A DNA stretch of 64,000 bases from Dryomyza anilis (Eukaryota; Arthropoda; Insecta; Diptera; Dryomyzidae), in NCBI GenBank assembly GCA_951804985.1, contig OX638131.1, positions 104,180,464 through 104,244,463 on the forward strand, given 5' to 3'. Below, piece by piece: positions 12,957 to 24,834 of the stretch (positions within the stretch are counted from its first letter, which is position 1; every line of letters starts with the position of its first letter). The notes under the pieces are model-generated. The model saw only the letters and a list, made by a program, of their open reading frames with translations. It was not told the origin of the DNA and did no database searches. A program made the translations under genes and the position numbers.

Positions 12957-14029
12957 CTGTATGGAATATATTAAATAAATGAATTAGAATAGTAGAATTA
13001 ATAGTTTGAAGTTAAATCGAGTGTTTTTTTTTTTTGAAAAATAAAACACATTGCAAATCAGTTAATATAAATTGATCCTGAGTTTTTTTTCTTTTTAAAT
13101 ATTGGCGAGAAATTTAATGTGTTCCATAATACATATAAAATATTTGAATGAAAATACTATATATTTTTATAAATATACTCCAAAGTGTGACATTTTTTCA
13201 AAATACTCATTTTCAGATTAGAACAAAATTTCGGGAATATGAAATTTATTACAGAATTGAGGTATGTAATAGAAAATTGCCCTTTTAAGGTAGAAATGTT
13301 TATCTTATAATTAGCTGGGAGTAATAAATGGGAATTTTAAAATAATCATTGTCCTATTAAAATTTTTACAACATCTTTTTCCAGATTTTTCTATATATTA
13401 TTCAAAAAATATCAATTGAAATTCATAAGTGTCATTTAAAATAGCTTCGGTGGTAAGTGCGTTGGACTACGAGTGAATTCCTGTGACTGTCAACATCTCT
13501 TTCATGGATACATTGTTCTATTTTGAAAATAGAGAATCATTTTTTAAAACGTTATTATTAGGATGCTTTCTTGTCTGTCTGTTCGGTACAAATTTTGTAA
13601 TAGAACTGGATGACAATGGAATATTATCGTTTTCTTGCCATCCGGTTCATCATGGTTCTATCGGCATGGTTCCATATTAAAGACACTTTGAAATATGAAT
13701 ATTTTTCATTTTAATAATATTTAGGCCTTTAGAATTTTGTCAGACGAAAAATAGAAAATATGAAGAATAAAATATTTTTTAATATAAAACGTTTTATGGG
13801 CTGAATTTTTAATATGAATTAAAATGAAACATGCGCTGGTAAATAAAATAATCATTCGTACATTAAAGTTCACATTAAAAACAATTTATATTAAAAAATA
13901 TTTTTAAATTCTTATTATATTCTAAAATGGAAAAAACTTTAATCATTTTTTTTTAATTTGGAAACTTTGGAAAACTTTGAAATATTAAACTAGTTTTAAA
14001 TTATTAGGACAATTTTTATATTTGGAGTT
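12957..14029. other. Intron DNA left of the 14-kb array
   Basis: Apart from the tRNA-like remnant at 13441-13500, I see only AT-rich unique sequence, including an unassigned 65-codon frame at 13483-13680. Confidence 0.5.
13441..13500 (+). mobile_element. Degenerate tRNA-like SINE head
   Basis: TAGCTTCGGTGGTAAGTGCG followed by TTGGACTACGAG aligns with the head of the SINE at 57554 (TAGCTCAGTG..AGTGCG, TTGGACTGCGGG). The B-box region is decayed. The following body does not match the other copies, so it is either a solo head or another SINE family. Confidence 0.5.
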
Positions 14030-15740
14030 TTAGACAATATTTTGAACATTTTGGAAATTTTTTTGAAATTTTAGGAAAGTTTTGAAAATTTTATGAACAA
14101 TTTGAAATATAAAGAAAATTTTGATTTATTATAAAAATGTTGAAATTTTTTTGAAAATTTTGAATTTTATGATCATTATGGGAATGTTTTGAAATTTTAG
14201 GAAAATATTGAAAATTTTATAAATTCTTTGAAATTGTATGAAAATATTGAAATATTATGAAAATTTTGAAATTTTATGAGAATTTTGAAATTTTATGAAA
14301 ATTTTGAAATTTTATGAAAATTTTGAAATTTTATGAAAATTTTGAAATTTTATGAAAATTTTGAAATTTTATGAAAATTTTGAAATTTTATGAAAATTTT
14401 GAAATTTTATGAAAATTTTGATGTTTTATAAAAATTTTGAAATTTTATGAAAATTTTATGAAAATTTTGACATTTTATGAGAATTTTGAAATTTTATGAA
14501 AATTTTGAAATTTTAGGAAAATGTTGATAATTTTATAAATTTTTTGAAATTTTATGAACATTTTGAAATTTTATGAAAATTTTGATGTTTTATAAATATT
14601 TTGAAATTTTATGAAAATTTTGAAATTTTATGAAAATTTTGAAATTTTATGAAAATTTTGACATTTTATGAGAATTTTGAAATTTTATGAAAATTTTGAA
14701 ATTTTATGAAAATTTTGAAATTTTAGGAAAATGTTGATAATTTTATAAATTTTTTGAAATTTTATGAAAATTTTGAAATTTTATGAAAATTTTGAAATTT
14801 TATGAAAATTTTGAAATTTTATGAAAATTTTGAAATTTTATGAAAATTTTGAAATTTTAGGAAAATGTTGATAATTTTATAAATTTTTTGAAATTTTATG
14901 AACATTTTGAAATTTTATGAAAATTTTGATGTTTTATAAATATTTTGAAATTTTATGAAAATTTTGAAATTTTATGAAAATTTTGAAATTTTATGAAAAT
15001 TTTGACATTTTATGAGAATTTTGAAATTTTATGAAAATTTTGAAATTTTATGAAAATTTTGAAATTTTAGGAAAATGTTGATAATTTTATAAATTTTTTG
15101 AAATTTTATGAAAATTTTGAAATTTTATGAAAATTTTGAAATTTTATGAAAATTTTGAAATTTTATGAAAATTTTGAAATTTTATGAAAATTTTGAAATT
15201 TTATGGAAATTTTATGAACATTTTGATATTTTATGAAAATTTTGAAGTTTTATAAAAATTTTGAAATGTTATGAAAATTTGGAAATTTTATGAGAATTTT
15301 GAAATTTTATGAAAATTTTGAAATTTAATGAAAATTTTATAAAAATTTGGATATTTTATGAGAATTTTGAAATTTTATGAAAATTTTGAAATTTTATGAA
15401 AATTTTGAAATTTTGATATTTTATGAAAATTTTTGGAATGTTTTAAAAATTTGTATATAAGAAATCTATGAAAATGTTCATTCCGAAATTTGAAATTTTA
15501 AGAAAAATTTAAATTTTATTAAAACTTTGATATGAATATTATAAAACATTTCTGTAAATTTAAAAAAATTATGAAAATGTTGAAATTTTATGAACATTTT
15601 GAAATTTTTGGAATGTTTTGAAAATTTTATGAACACTTTGAAATTTAATGAATACTATGAAATTTTATGATAATTTTGAAATCTTAAGAATATTTTGAAA
15701 TATTATAAAAATTTTGAAATTTTAGTAAGTAGTAATTTTT
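14030..15740. repeat. 19-bp satellite array, unit GAAATTTTATGAAAATTTT
   Basis: About 1.7 kb, most regular at 14180-15420. The variant AGGAAAATGTTGATAATTTT lies at 14515, 14725, 14859 and 15069. The spacings 210, 134, 210 show a 344-bp higher-order unit present twice. The 19-bp period and T/A-tract layout match the other 19-bp arrays. Confidence 0.95.
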
Positions 15741-17254
15741 AGAAAGAAAATTTTGAAATGATTTAGATTTAGAAAAATTACAGAATTTTCAAATAAAATT
15801 GTAGATGCATTGGACTTTATTGAGTGATATTCGTACTATGGATAGTAAAATTTTTATTTTATTTTGCCAAATTTAAACACCCAAATGAATTTTACACAAT
15901 ATGCATGCAAAATGATGCAGTAACCGTATGATAGATTTTGAATTAAGTATGTGCTACATGTCTCTGTCTACGTGAGTCCCCCAATTTTGTACATTTTAAA
16001 AGTGTTAATGCATGCGTTCTACTGTGGTTGTTCTCCAATGCATAACGTGTGTCCTGCACACGCACAGACTAAACTTCAATTTTTTTTGGTAAGGGTTCTT
16101 TACCAATACATTTACATTTGTGTGCGTCTGTGTGCGTGTGTGTTAATTGCATTGCCTCGTAAAGCACTGACAGTGACCACACAAACATCCACACACCGAC
16201 ATTTCCCTCCATTGGCACACTGACAAAATGTGTGATGTTGCCACATGTTTGGGGATTAAAATGCATTTATTCATTATTTTCATGCCGTGCGGCGGATGGC
16301 TTTGAAAGCTGTCTGTCCTACAGATGCCATGTACAATAACTACTACATATAAGGAACACACAAACGACAGACCTAAAATACACAGCCACACACACATTCA
16401 AAGACAAACAGTCAGTGCGCTGGCGTCTATTAAACGTTGCATATCTGCAGGCGCGGCTTGAGCACGCATGCTGCATGAAAATGTTAGTGTATTTTGTAGC
16501 TTTGTGTGTGTGTGTGTATGTGTGTGTACCTGCAGCTGTGTGTATTCTAGCTTTTGTTGCTTATTGTTGAGCTTTTTGCCTGCCATGTTGTAACTGCACA
16601 AAATAACACTGCGCGCGTGGTTCAAAATATAGCAGCATGTTTTATATTTTCTTTGTTTTGTATTTTCTACTATAGCTTTTTGAGTTACTGGTTACTGTTA
16701 TTCCAAACACGCAGAGAAATCAGGATATATCATATAATACAATAAAATCAAAAAGTATTCAAATACAAGAAAATATATATTTTTTGCTCATAGAAAAAAA
16801 AAATAGTAATCAAAATAAAAAATAGCACAACTAATCAATAAAAATAGAAAAACGTCAGTTCTATACACCTCGCGGTTTCTTATTTTGACTGCATTCTCAG
16901 TAACGTTTTAAATAAAATTGCTATCGAAATCTTAGGACCTATTCAGCCACTTTTAGAATACAGTCCCTTACACAACCAGTTTTCCAAGAAACTGTAAACG
17001 CAAATTTTCTTTCAATTGTCATGACTAATAATAATATAAAAACAAAAACTATTATTCCAATAGATTTTAAAGATATTTGAATTTAAACTCGAAAAAGATT
17101 TCATTACTAGTTTTGCACGATTTTTTTAGCACTTGGGATCTAATAATATAGAAAATGATTTATGGTTATGTAGAGCAAACTAACGACAATAATTACAATT
17201 TTTTTTATCGGTTCTCATTTTTAAATTTAAAATGTTTAAAATTAAAAACATTTG
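15741..17254. other. Unique intronic DNA with GT microsatellite
   Basis: Less AT-rich than its surroundings between 15940 and 16650. A short (GT)n run lies near 16502-16528. The overlapping short frames on both strands have no domain, and no splice-bounded exon was found. Confidence 0.5.
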
Positions 17255-18018
17255 TACTGTATAACAGTTATATTGTATAACAGATATACTGTATAACAGT
17301 TAGAATGTATAACAGATATACTGTATAACAGTTATACTGTATAACAGTTATACTGTATAACAGTTATACTGTATAACAGTTATACTGTATAACAGTTATA
17401 CTGTATAACAGTTATACTGTATAACAGTTATACTGTATAACAGTTGGGATAATAAAATCTGTATAATAAAATCTGTATAATAAAATCTGTACTGTATAAC
17501 AGTTATACTGTATAACAGTTATACTGTATAACAGTTATACTGTATAACAGTTATACTGTATAACAGTTATACTGTATAACAGTTATACTGTATAACAGTT
17601 ATACTGTATAACAGTTATACTGTATAACAGTTATACTGTATAACAGTTATACTGTATAACAGTTATACTGTATAACAGTTATACTGTATAACAGTTATTC
17701 TGTATAACAGTTATACTGTATAACAGTTATACTGTATAAAAGTTATACTGTATAACAGTTATACTGTATAACAGTTATACTGTATAACAGTTATACTGTA
17801 TAACAGTTATACTGTATAACAGTTATACTGTATAACAGTTATACTGTATAACAGTTATACTGGATAACAGTTATACTGTATAACAGTTATACTGTATAAC
17901 AGTTATACTGTATAACAGTTATACTGGATAACAGTTATACCGGATAACAGTTATACTCTATAACAGTTATACTCTATAACAGTTATACTGTATAACAGTT
18001 ATTCTTTATAACAGTTAT
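17255..18018. repeat. 16-bp palindromic satellite, unit TATACTGTATAACAGT
   Basis: About 45 copies of a 16-bp unit. CTGTTATACTGTATAACAG is its own reverse complement apart from the central base, so every unit can form a hairpin or cruciform. A short spacer at about 17446-17490 carries three ATAAAATCTG blocks. Decayed copies continue to about 18185. Confidence 0.95.
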
Positions 18019-20034
18019 AAGTTTTATATGGAATAACAATTTTAATGTATAGCCATTTTATTGTAATAAAGTTTACTGTATAAAAGTTTGTCTTGTATAA
18101 TACATTTGCATTACAATTATGCTGTACAACTGTACTAACTGAATACCAGATTTGCGCTACAGTCAATTTACTGTATAACATTTTAACTGTATGTACAACT
18201 AAAACACTTGAGTTTCACATATTAGAAAACTTGTTCCCATTTTTTTTCCTCATATTACAAAATTTTTATCCGTGTAGCCCTCTTTTATACATAATGACAA
18301 AACAGGTTAAACGTACTGCTGAATACTTTTCGCTTGTGGCACTTAATTGGGTTTCCACGTACGACTCACGCACACACGCAATAAAGTTATTACCACGTTA
18401 GACCAAAGTTTGTTAATGTTAAGCGCAGGAAGGTCCTGGCTGCGTTTTAAGTTAATCGAAATTTTGCACAATCTGCAGGAAATTAGATGCTTTGGTGAAA
18501 ACTACGTGCGTACAAAATATTTTATTTTAAAGTAAAAAGTGATTTGGAAAATTTTGTATTAGGATTATAGAGAATAATTAGTATAATTGGGAAAATAAAA
18601 TTTATTTTAATAATTTCACATATCTGCAATATTAGTTTATTAAAGATGACCTTTTGATTTATCATAATTTATTAATATAAGGCCGAGAAATAACTTCTTG
18701 AAGTCATAAAATATTGGAATGTTTCTTGATATTTATTACTTGAGAGCGGATTTATATGCAAAATGATATTCCGAAAATATTCAAAATATATGCAAATTAT
18801 GTGCAAATAATATGCAAAATATGCAAAAAATATGCAGGTTTTTTATACTAAAATAAGAGTAAAAGTATGGAAAAATATATTTATTCCTAATTATTAAAAA
18901 ATACAGCACGTTTTTCTTCAACCTTCAACACATATTATGAATGAAAACGAACATTATTCTAATAAACTAAAAATTATTTATTTTTACAGTCATAATCAAT
19001 CTATTTTCTAAATTTTCGACTGTAAACCATTGGGGGTCTATTACTTCATATGAATATATGTGCAAAAAACAATTGGTCATATCACAAGACATTATAGGCA
19101 CGAAATGATGGATTCAAGGAAGCAATTATCGCATTTGTTTTGATATCGTAACGAAAATATTACGAGATGCCGAAAATTTATTCGATATACATTTATACCA
19201 GTTCTTACACTGATATTGTCAATTCTCACTCCGATATTGCCTGTTTTAAATGTGTATAAGTTCAATATCGAAATTCTTTAAACATTAGAATCAATATAAT
19301 TATATTAGACTGACAGGGGCTTTGTATCAAACAATTTTTAAAGAATTTGATTTCAAATGACAACTACTAAAAATGTTTTATTGGATAAGAAAATCGATAT
19401 GAAGAAATTCAGAATTATGAGGATCAAAGCCACTTTGAGAATAAATGGAGGCATCTGGAGGCTTCGAATCGCTTAAACAATCTCAATTTTGTTCGTTATA
19501 TCGTCTACTAAAAATGTAGAATATGCAGACTCCAACTAAAATTTATCGAAGGACTTGGTCTATACTATTTTAAAGATGTGACAAAACACATCAGAACAAC
19601 ACAAACAAATAGTCAAGAAATGTGCTTTTTTTTACTTGAAATTCCTCTAGTAATCTACATAAATTCATTAAACGCGCGTATATACGAAACATTTGGATGA
19701 TTTATGCAAAAAATATGCATCAAATATGCAATAAATATGCAAAATATGCAAACTATATGCAAAACAATGAAAATAATATGCAAAATATGCAATATGCAAA
19801 AAATATGCAAAATATTCAAAATATACAAATATGCAAAACAGATTGCCCATAATTCGAATTAGTTTTTAACGATAATTAATTCTGTTTTTGTCCGATTTAA
19901 ATTTGAGGCTTCGTTAAAATATGCATTTGCATATATATCCGATCCCTATTTATTACTATACCAGCGTAATTCTTTTTGATTTGCATTTTTGTGTATTAAT
20001 TATCGATTTACATTGTGGTGTAATATTTGTCGTA
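18019..20034. other. AT-rich DNA with ATATGCAAA clusters
   Basis: Two clusters of ATATGCAAA-type words occur at about 18757-18837 and 19704-19837. Several words read ATGCAAAT or ATGCAAAA, like the POU octamer. No exon or mobile element is recognised. Confidence 0.5.
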
Positions 20035-20351
20035 CTTTTGGTGGTGAAATTGTTTGATGTAATTTAATGGAAAATAATATATAATGGTGTAATTTAATGG
20101 TGTAGTTTTACGGTGTAATTTTATGGTGTAATTTTATGTTATAATTTTTATGGTGTAATTTTTATGGTGTAATTATTTAGTGTAATTTTTTAGCGTAATT
20201 TTTTTAGTGTAAATTTGTGATGTACATTCTATACAATGTCGTATTATCATTGTATGGAATAATATAAAGTAATATACAAATATAGAGTAAAATTCCAATA
20301 ATGATTTATTAAAATTTAATTGAGTGGTATGTTTTCATGTTATAATTTAAT
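20035..20351. repeat. Degenerate GTGTAATTT repeats
   Basis: Irregular copies of TGGTGTAATTTTA, dense from 20080 to 20215. The same motif resumes at 20765-20825, 22830-22890 and weakly after 23850. One old array therefore appears split by three later insertions. Confidence 0.7.
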
Positions 20352-20661
20352 AATAATATAATAGTTTGGCGCTACAGTCCTGTATAGAACTTCGGCCGAG
20401 CTCTCTCACCATTTTGAGCTGTGCGTGTTATATTTGTACTCAAAGTGGTGGGACCTACAGTTTATTGCCGAATCCGAACGGCGGGTGAGAGCTTTTCATA
20501 GGCAATGGTTTTACTCTCATAGGTTTGCCATTTACTGACGAGAGGTAGCGCGGTATAGAAAAATGTTTCTATGAAAAGATGTTGTTAGCTCCAGTCCAGG
20601 CTTGAACCGGGGACCTTTCGGCTCGCAGTCCAACGCACTAACCACTGAGCTACCGCGGCTA
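20352..20661 (-). mobile_element. tRNA-derived SINE, full-length copy
   Basis: Read on the minus strand it starts with a tRNA-like head (20661-20588). The head carries an A box (TAGCTCAGTGG) and a B box (GGTTCAAGCC), the internal RNA polymerase III promoter. A body of about 230 bp follows, with GTCAGTAAATGGCAAACC, CGCCGTTCGGATTCGGCAAT and CCCACCACTTTGAG. It ends in an AT tail after GGCGCCAAACTAT. The layout is that of a SINE mobilised by LINE machinery. The anticodon-loop position reads GCG, Arg-like, but this is uncertain. Confidence 0.92.
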
Positions 20662-20764
20662 CATGTGCAAATTTTAGAAATTTAAATCCTGCATATTTAT
20701 TACTGCATCAATATTCTATATATTTAGTTTTTTGTTTTTTACAGTTATTGTTTAATTTATTATA

Positions 20765-20828
20765 TTAATTTGTGGTGTAATGCTATGGTGTAGTTTTATT
20801 GGTGTAATTTTTCAGTGTAATTTCATAA
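20765..20828. repeat. Degenerate GTGTAATTT repeats, second fragment
   Basis: TGTGGTGTAATGCTATGGTG and similar words continue the motif of 20035-20351 on the far side of the SINE. Confidence 0.6.
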
Positions 20829-21120
20829 AAATGCAATTTCATAATAATGAAATGATGCACCGAGTATTGAATATTTTTGGATAAAAATGCTGTCCTGCAC
20901 ATATACTTCGCGGGGCAAAAAAAAGTTAAATTAAAAATACGTAGAAATAATTCACATTAAAAATTGCATATCTAATTTTTAACTTTGGACTTTAAAAGTT
21001 GTTTTGCAGAGGGTCAAAGTAAAACAACACAAAATTCAAAATTCTTTAACTTTGACAAGTGTTGCCAGAGCAGTTAAATATATTTCTTATAATTATTGTA
21101 TCTATATATATAAAACTCTT

Positions 21121-21141
21121 GGTCCGTCTGTCAGTCTGTCG

Positions 21142-21195
<54 letters not shown>

Positions 21196-21196
21196 T
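21121..21196 (+). repeat. (TCTG)n microsatellite inside the Helitron-like element
   Basis: A near-perfect tetranucleotide run that also occurs, inverted, in the sister element near 61047-61100. Confidence 0.95.
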
Positions 21197-21524
21197 CCAG
21201 CATCACGTCTAAACCGCTGAACCGATTTAACTGAAATTTTGCACCAGGATACAAAGGAGTCCGGAGGGTGTCATAGGCTATATCTGGGCGGGATTGGTCA
21301 AAGGGGCGTGGCACCTCTCATACAACCTAAACTTTCAAAACGACATAACTCGGCACATACACAAGCAAAGAAGATGAAACAAAAAACTCAAATACAAAAA
21401 AAAAACAAAAGCAAAAACACAAAAACAAAAGCAAAAATCAAATACAAAATCAAAAGTAAAAGTAAAAGCACAAAACTTAAGCTATAACTCAAAATCAACA
21501 AAAGAGGATAGAAAACAAAAACAA

Positions 21525-21960
21525 AATCAACCACACTATAATCCACCACACTAAAATTCACCACACCAAAATTCACCGCACTAAAACTCACCACACTAAA
21601 ATTCACCACACCAAAATTCACCACACCAAAATTCACCAAGCAAAAACTCACCACACTAAATTTCACCACACTAAAACTCACCACACTAAAATTCACCACA
21701 CTAAAACTCACCACACAAAAATTCACCACACTAAAATTCAACACACTAAAACTCACCACACTAAATTTCACCACACTAAAACTCACCACAATAAAATTCA
21801 CCACATTCAAATTGACCCACTTAAACTGACAATATTAAAATTCACCACACTTAAATTCAACACACTAAAACACACAACAATAAAATTCACTACACTTAAA
21901 CTCACCACACTAAAATTCACCACACTAAAACTCACCACGCTAAAACTAACCACACTAAAA
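21525..21960. repeat. 15-bp minisatellite, unit ACTAAAATTCACCAC
   Basis: About 29 units lying inside the Helitron-like element. The reverse complement (GTGGTGAATTTTAGT) forms the array at 59700-60118 in the sister copy. Copy order differs between the two, so the array has evolved within the element. Confidence 0.95.
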
Positions 21961-22225
21961 CTTCTACTGGGAAAAACTCTACGGGGAAGAATTCTACGGG
22001 AATGAATTCTACTGGGAAGAATTCTACGGGAAAGCACAGTCTGAGACATATTTGTCTATGAGAAAAGGTGTATTATCGGATAATTAGTATTAAACCAATA
22101 AAAAAACGTCTACAGCGAAGCACGGGTCCCTGATATAAATAATAAAAATGTTATTTATATTAATAAAATTGCTCAATAACCTTGCATTCACATAATATTT
22201 GCACGAGTCGTGTACGGGTCCAGCT

Positions 22226-22963
22226 TTTTTTTAATTTATTCTTTGTAATGTTAGCCATCAGAAACATAAAACAAACATCCAGGTTATTAATGAAAAAACA
22301 TTATTAAGGAGATTTCCGTAAAAGATCAATTTAAAAAAACAACTCTACTTTATAAATTTATATTTTCTAAACACATCTAAAAAATTTTTACAGTTTGTAA
22401 TTAATGTTTTAATTGTTTATAAAATTCCCATACAAATTATTTGGTTTCAATGTAAAATGTATCATCTATATATGATAAAGTCTTCAAAAATTGAAAAGAA
22501 AACGTTTATGTCTATATCTTTAAAACTAAATAAGCTTTTTTTTTCAAGTAAGCTCATTTTCTTTAGCTTTTATTGTGAGCTTTTTATAAACCAGAGAATT
22601 TTAAAAATTGGATAACTTTTAAATTTTTGAAAACAATTTCTTGAAAAAAAATCTCAAATTTACTGTTTTTGTTTTTGCATAACTATTAAAGATTCAATTT
22701 CCAATATCAAAACTTAAGTTCTCCCAAAAATTCTCTATTCAATAATTTTTTAAATTTTAAAATCGATTTTGTGGTACTAAAAATATTTAATTTTACCCGA
22801 TTTTAGAGCGTTTGGAAACACTGTGCGGTGTAAGTTTCTGATGTAATTACAGAATTACACCATGGTGTTATTTCAAGGTGTAATTTAATATTGCAATTTT
22901 TTTTTTTTACTTAAAATGATGTATGTTTATTTTATAGTGTAGTTAATTATGATATAATTTTAT
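22226..22963. other. AT-rich DNA between two elements
   Basis: Mostly A/T-rich sequence with no exon. At 22830-22890 the GTGTAATTT motif reappears. Confidence 0.5.
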
Positions 22964-23797
22964 TATACCCTACACCTATGAGGTACAGGGTATATTAACT
23001 TTGTGCATATATTGTAACGCCCCTTAGGAGGCGTCTCCGGTATGGAAAAGTATATATATTCTTGATCAGCATCACTACCCGATTCCGTTTAGCCATGTCC
23101 GTCAGTCTGTCTGTCTGTCCGTCTTGCTGTCTTGCTGTCCGAATACAGAATAACTTGAGAAATACTAATCAGAATGCGATGAAATTTCGTCTCAATATAT
23201 TTTAGCCAAAAGTAGGAACTGAGTTTGAAAATGAGCAAAATCGGTCAACGGACACGCCCACCTCCCATACAAGTCACTTTTATATAACTCTTTCGGAACT
23301 AATAACTCGAAAAGTATTCAAGGTATAGTTATAAAATTTAAAACTTGTTGTTATAATTCACCTATAAATATGTGGTCCAAAAATGGGCGTGATCCGCCCA
23401 CTTTTTTTTCATTATTTCCCGGGTTTTCATAGTGGAAATTTGATCCGTAAATTATTAAAATCAAATCTATGAAATATTAGCCTTTCAAAATTTTAATATA
23501 GGCGCCCAATAGTCCGCCCAATTATATTTTTCAATTTTTTTTTTAGTTGTTTATACTTTTACATAATTTTTTTAATTTATGGGGATATAAGACGTAAATT
23601 TCTGGTTTATGAATAATATTCTGAGGGTGGGGAGGTTCAGCATAATTAAAAATTTTAAAATTATGGTATGCAATTAAATATCCCACATTAATATCCCCAC
23701 CAAAGGTGTAGGGTTTCCATAGTCGGGCCCGACCGACTATAAAAATCCGCCCCATGTGACCGAACTTACCCATGTGACCTAACTTTCCCAACTCGTT
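22964..23797 (+). mobile_element. DINE-1/Helentron-like element, subfamily 1 copy A
   Basis: Starts TATACCCTACACC and soon shows AGGGTATA, an 8-bp perfect inverted pair. Then come GGTATGGAAAAGTATATATA, TTCTTGATCAGCAT, CCATGTCCGTC and a GTCT microsatellite. Near the 3' end GGTGTAGGGT repeats the 5' start in inverse (subterminal inverted repeat). An ATAGTCGG/CCGACTAT hairpin follows, and the copy ends near CCCAACTCGTT. This is the known architecture of Drosophila DINE-1/Helentron-derived non-autonomous elements. No protein is encoded. Confidence 0.8.
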
Positions 23798-24539
23798 TTT
23801 TTTAAATTTTTTTTATTTTTTTTTTAATTATGTAATTTTATATTGTTAGTATGATATAACGTAATTTGGTGGTATTATTTAATGGTACAATTAACGGTCA
23901 AATTTTGTGATATTAGGGAGAAATGCTTTTGTATTATTTAAGAATAGCCTATAATTTATTTAAATTTTTATAATAAACATACCACACAATATGCAGTGTC
24001 AATAAATAAAATAAATGATTTTTTAATGCTGCAAAGTCTCTCAATTAAAATTAAGCGTATCGTAATAACTGAAGTGCAAAAGCTGTTTAATTGAAATTGT
24101 GATTGGACCGCAATTTTAAGTGAAGGCATTGCACAAAAATTGAAAACAAAAACATATTATAAATTAAAAATTTAAATAATTACCATATTTTGGTGTGCAT
24201 TTGTCTAAATAAAATTTGACCACAAATGAAAACCCTAAATGGAATTAATTGCATTTAAATGCGTTGAAATGAGAAGCATTTAATTAGGTTTTTAAATCTT
24301 TTTCCAACTGATTAATTGTGGTTTTCGCAAATTTAATATTTTTGCACTGAGTACCATGTGTTTGGTCTTCGCAAGTCGAACACAATAGGCTATATAGTTC
24401 AGTGATTTATGTATCTGTGGTAAGTGTGCGGTAACCGCAACTACTACCACTACACTATTTCGTACTACTAACACAACTTAATTAAAATTATAACACATAA
24501 ATGTGTGTGTGTGTGTGGCATGTGGCATGTGGCACTTAC
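23798..24539. other. AT-rich intron flank of the Ig2 exon
   Basis: Contains a T-rich run, weak GTGTAATTT-like words, and a TG dinucleotide run (24503-24517) just beside the exon donor. No further exon is seen. Confidence 0.5.
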
Positions 24540-24668
24540 ACTGCACTCGCAGATGCACGCGTTTGCTAATAGATGGCGGCACGCCATTCGATGCCACGCA
24601 CAGATAGGCGCCCATGTGCAGCCGGCTCACTTTGGTCACGTGCAGCAGTTCGCCATCGACGACATTAA
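24540..24668 (-). CDS. DIP-like gene, exon for end of Ig domain 2
   Basis: A 129-nt exon (acceptor TTTTTCCAG with a strong pyrimidine tract, donor GTAAGT). It encodes NVVDGELLHVTKVSRLHMGA, then YLCVASNGVPPSISKRVHLR and VQ. This is the second half of Ig2, with the closing Cys in a G-x-Y-x-C context and the SNGVPPSISKRV signature typical of DIP proteins. It leaves a single T that joins TT of the next exon to make Phe (VQ-F-PPM). The exon is clearly GC-rich against a very AT-rich background. No long open frame marks it on the minus strand, so it was found by splice sites and homology. Confidence 0.94.
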
Positions 24669-24834
24669 CTGGAAAAAAAGAGAAGAAAAAAAAGAGAAGA
24701 AATTTTAGTTTTATGGAAAACTATAAAAATATATATTTCAATTTTTTTCTTATATTTTTTATATTTCTGTGTGTTTTGTTTTATTTATTACTTTAATATT
24801 AAAAACTAATTTGTTTTTTTGGTTTAATTTTTTA

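Larger units (their letters stand above)
21101..22225 (-). mobile_element. Helitron-like element, uninterrupted copy
   Basis: Matches 59333-61149 in inverse orientation. One end is TCTATATATATAAAACTCTT, then a (TCTG)n run (21121-21196). A conserved block around AAACCGCTGAACCGATTTAA and TGAAATTTTGCACCAGGATA follows, a pattern shared by many insect Helitron-associated repeats. Next come a 15-bp minisatellite, a CTACGGGAAGAATTCTA-rich zone, and the other end GACTCGTGTACGGGTCCAGC. It contains no replication or helicase protein, so it would be non-autonomous. The Helitron assignment is inference from structure; the pairing of the two copies is seen directly. Confidence 0.8.

Noticed and set aside
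20588..20661. Functional tRNA gene
   Set aside because: The anticodon stem is mismatched and the same tRNA-like head recurs three more times (26208, 54412, 57554) followed by a shared non-tRNA body, the mark of a SINE.
21388..22049. Val-Val-Ser-Phe repeat proteins
   Set aside because: Translation of the 15-bp minisatellite inside the Helitron-like element; the sister copy gives the mirror frame at 59708-60274.
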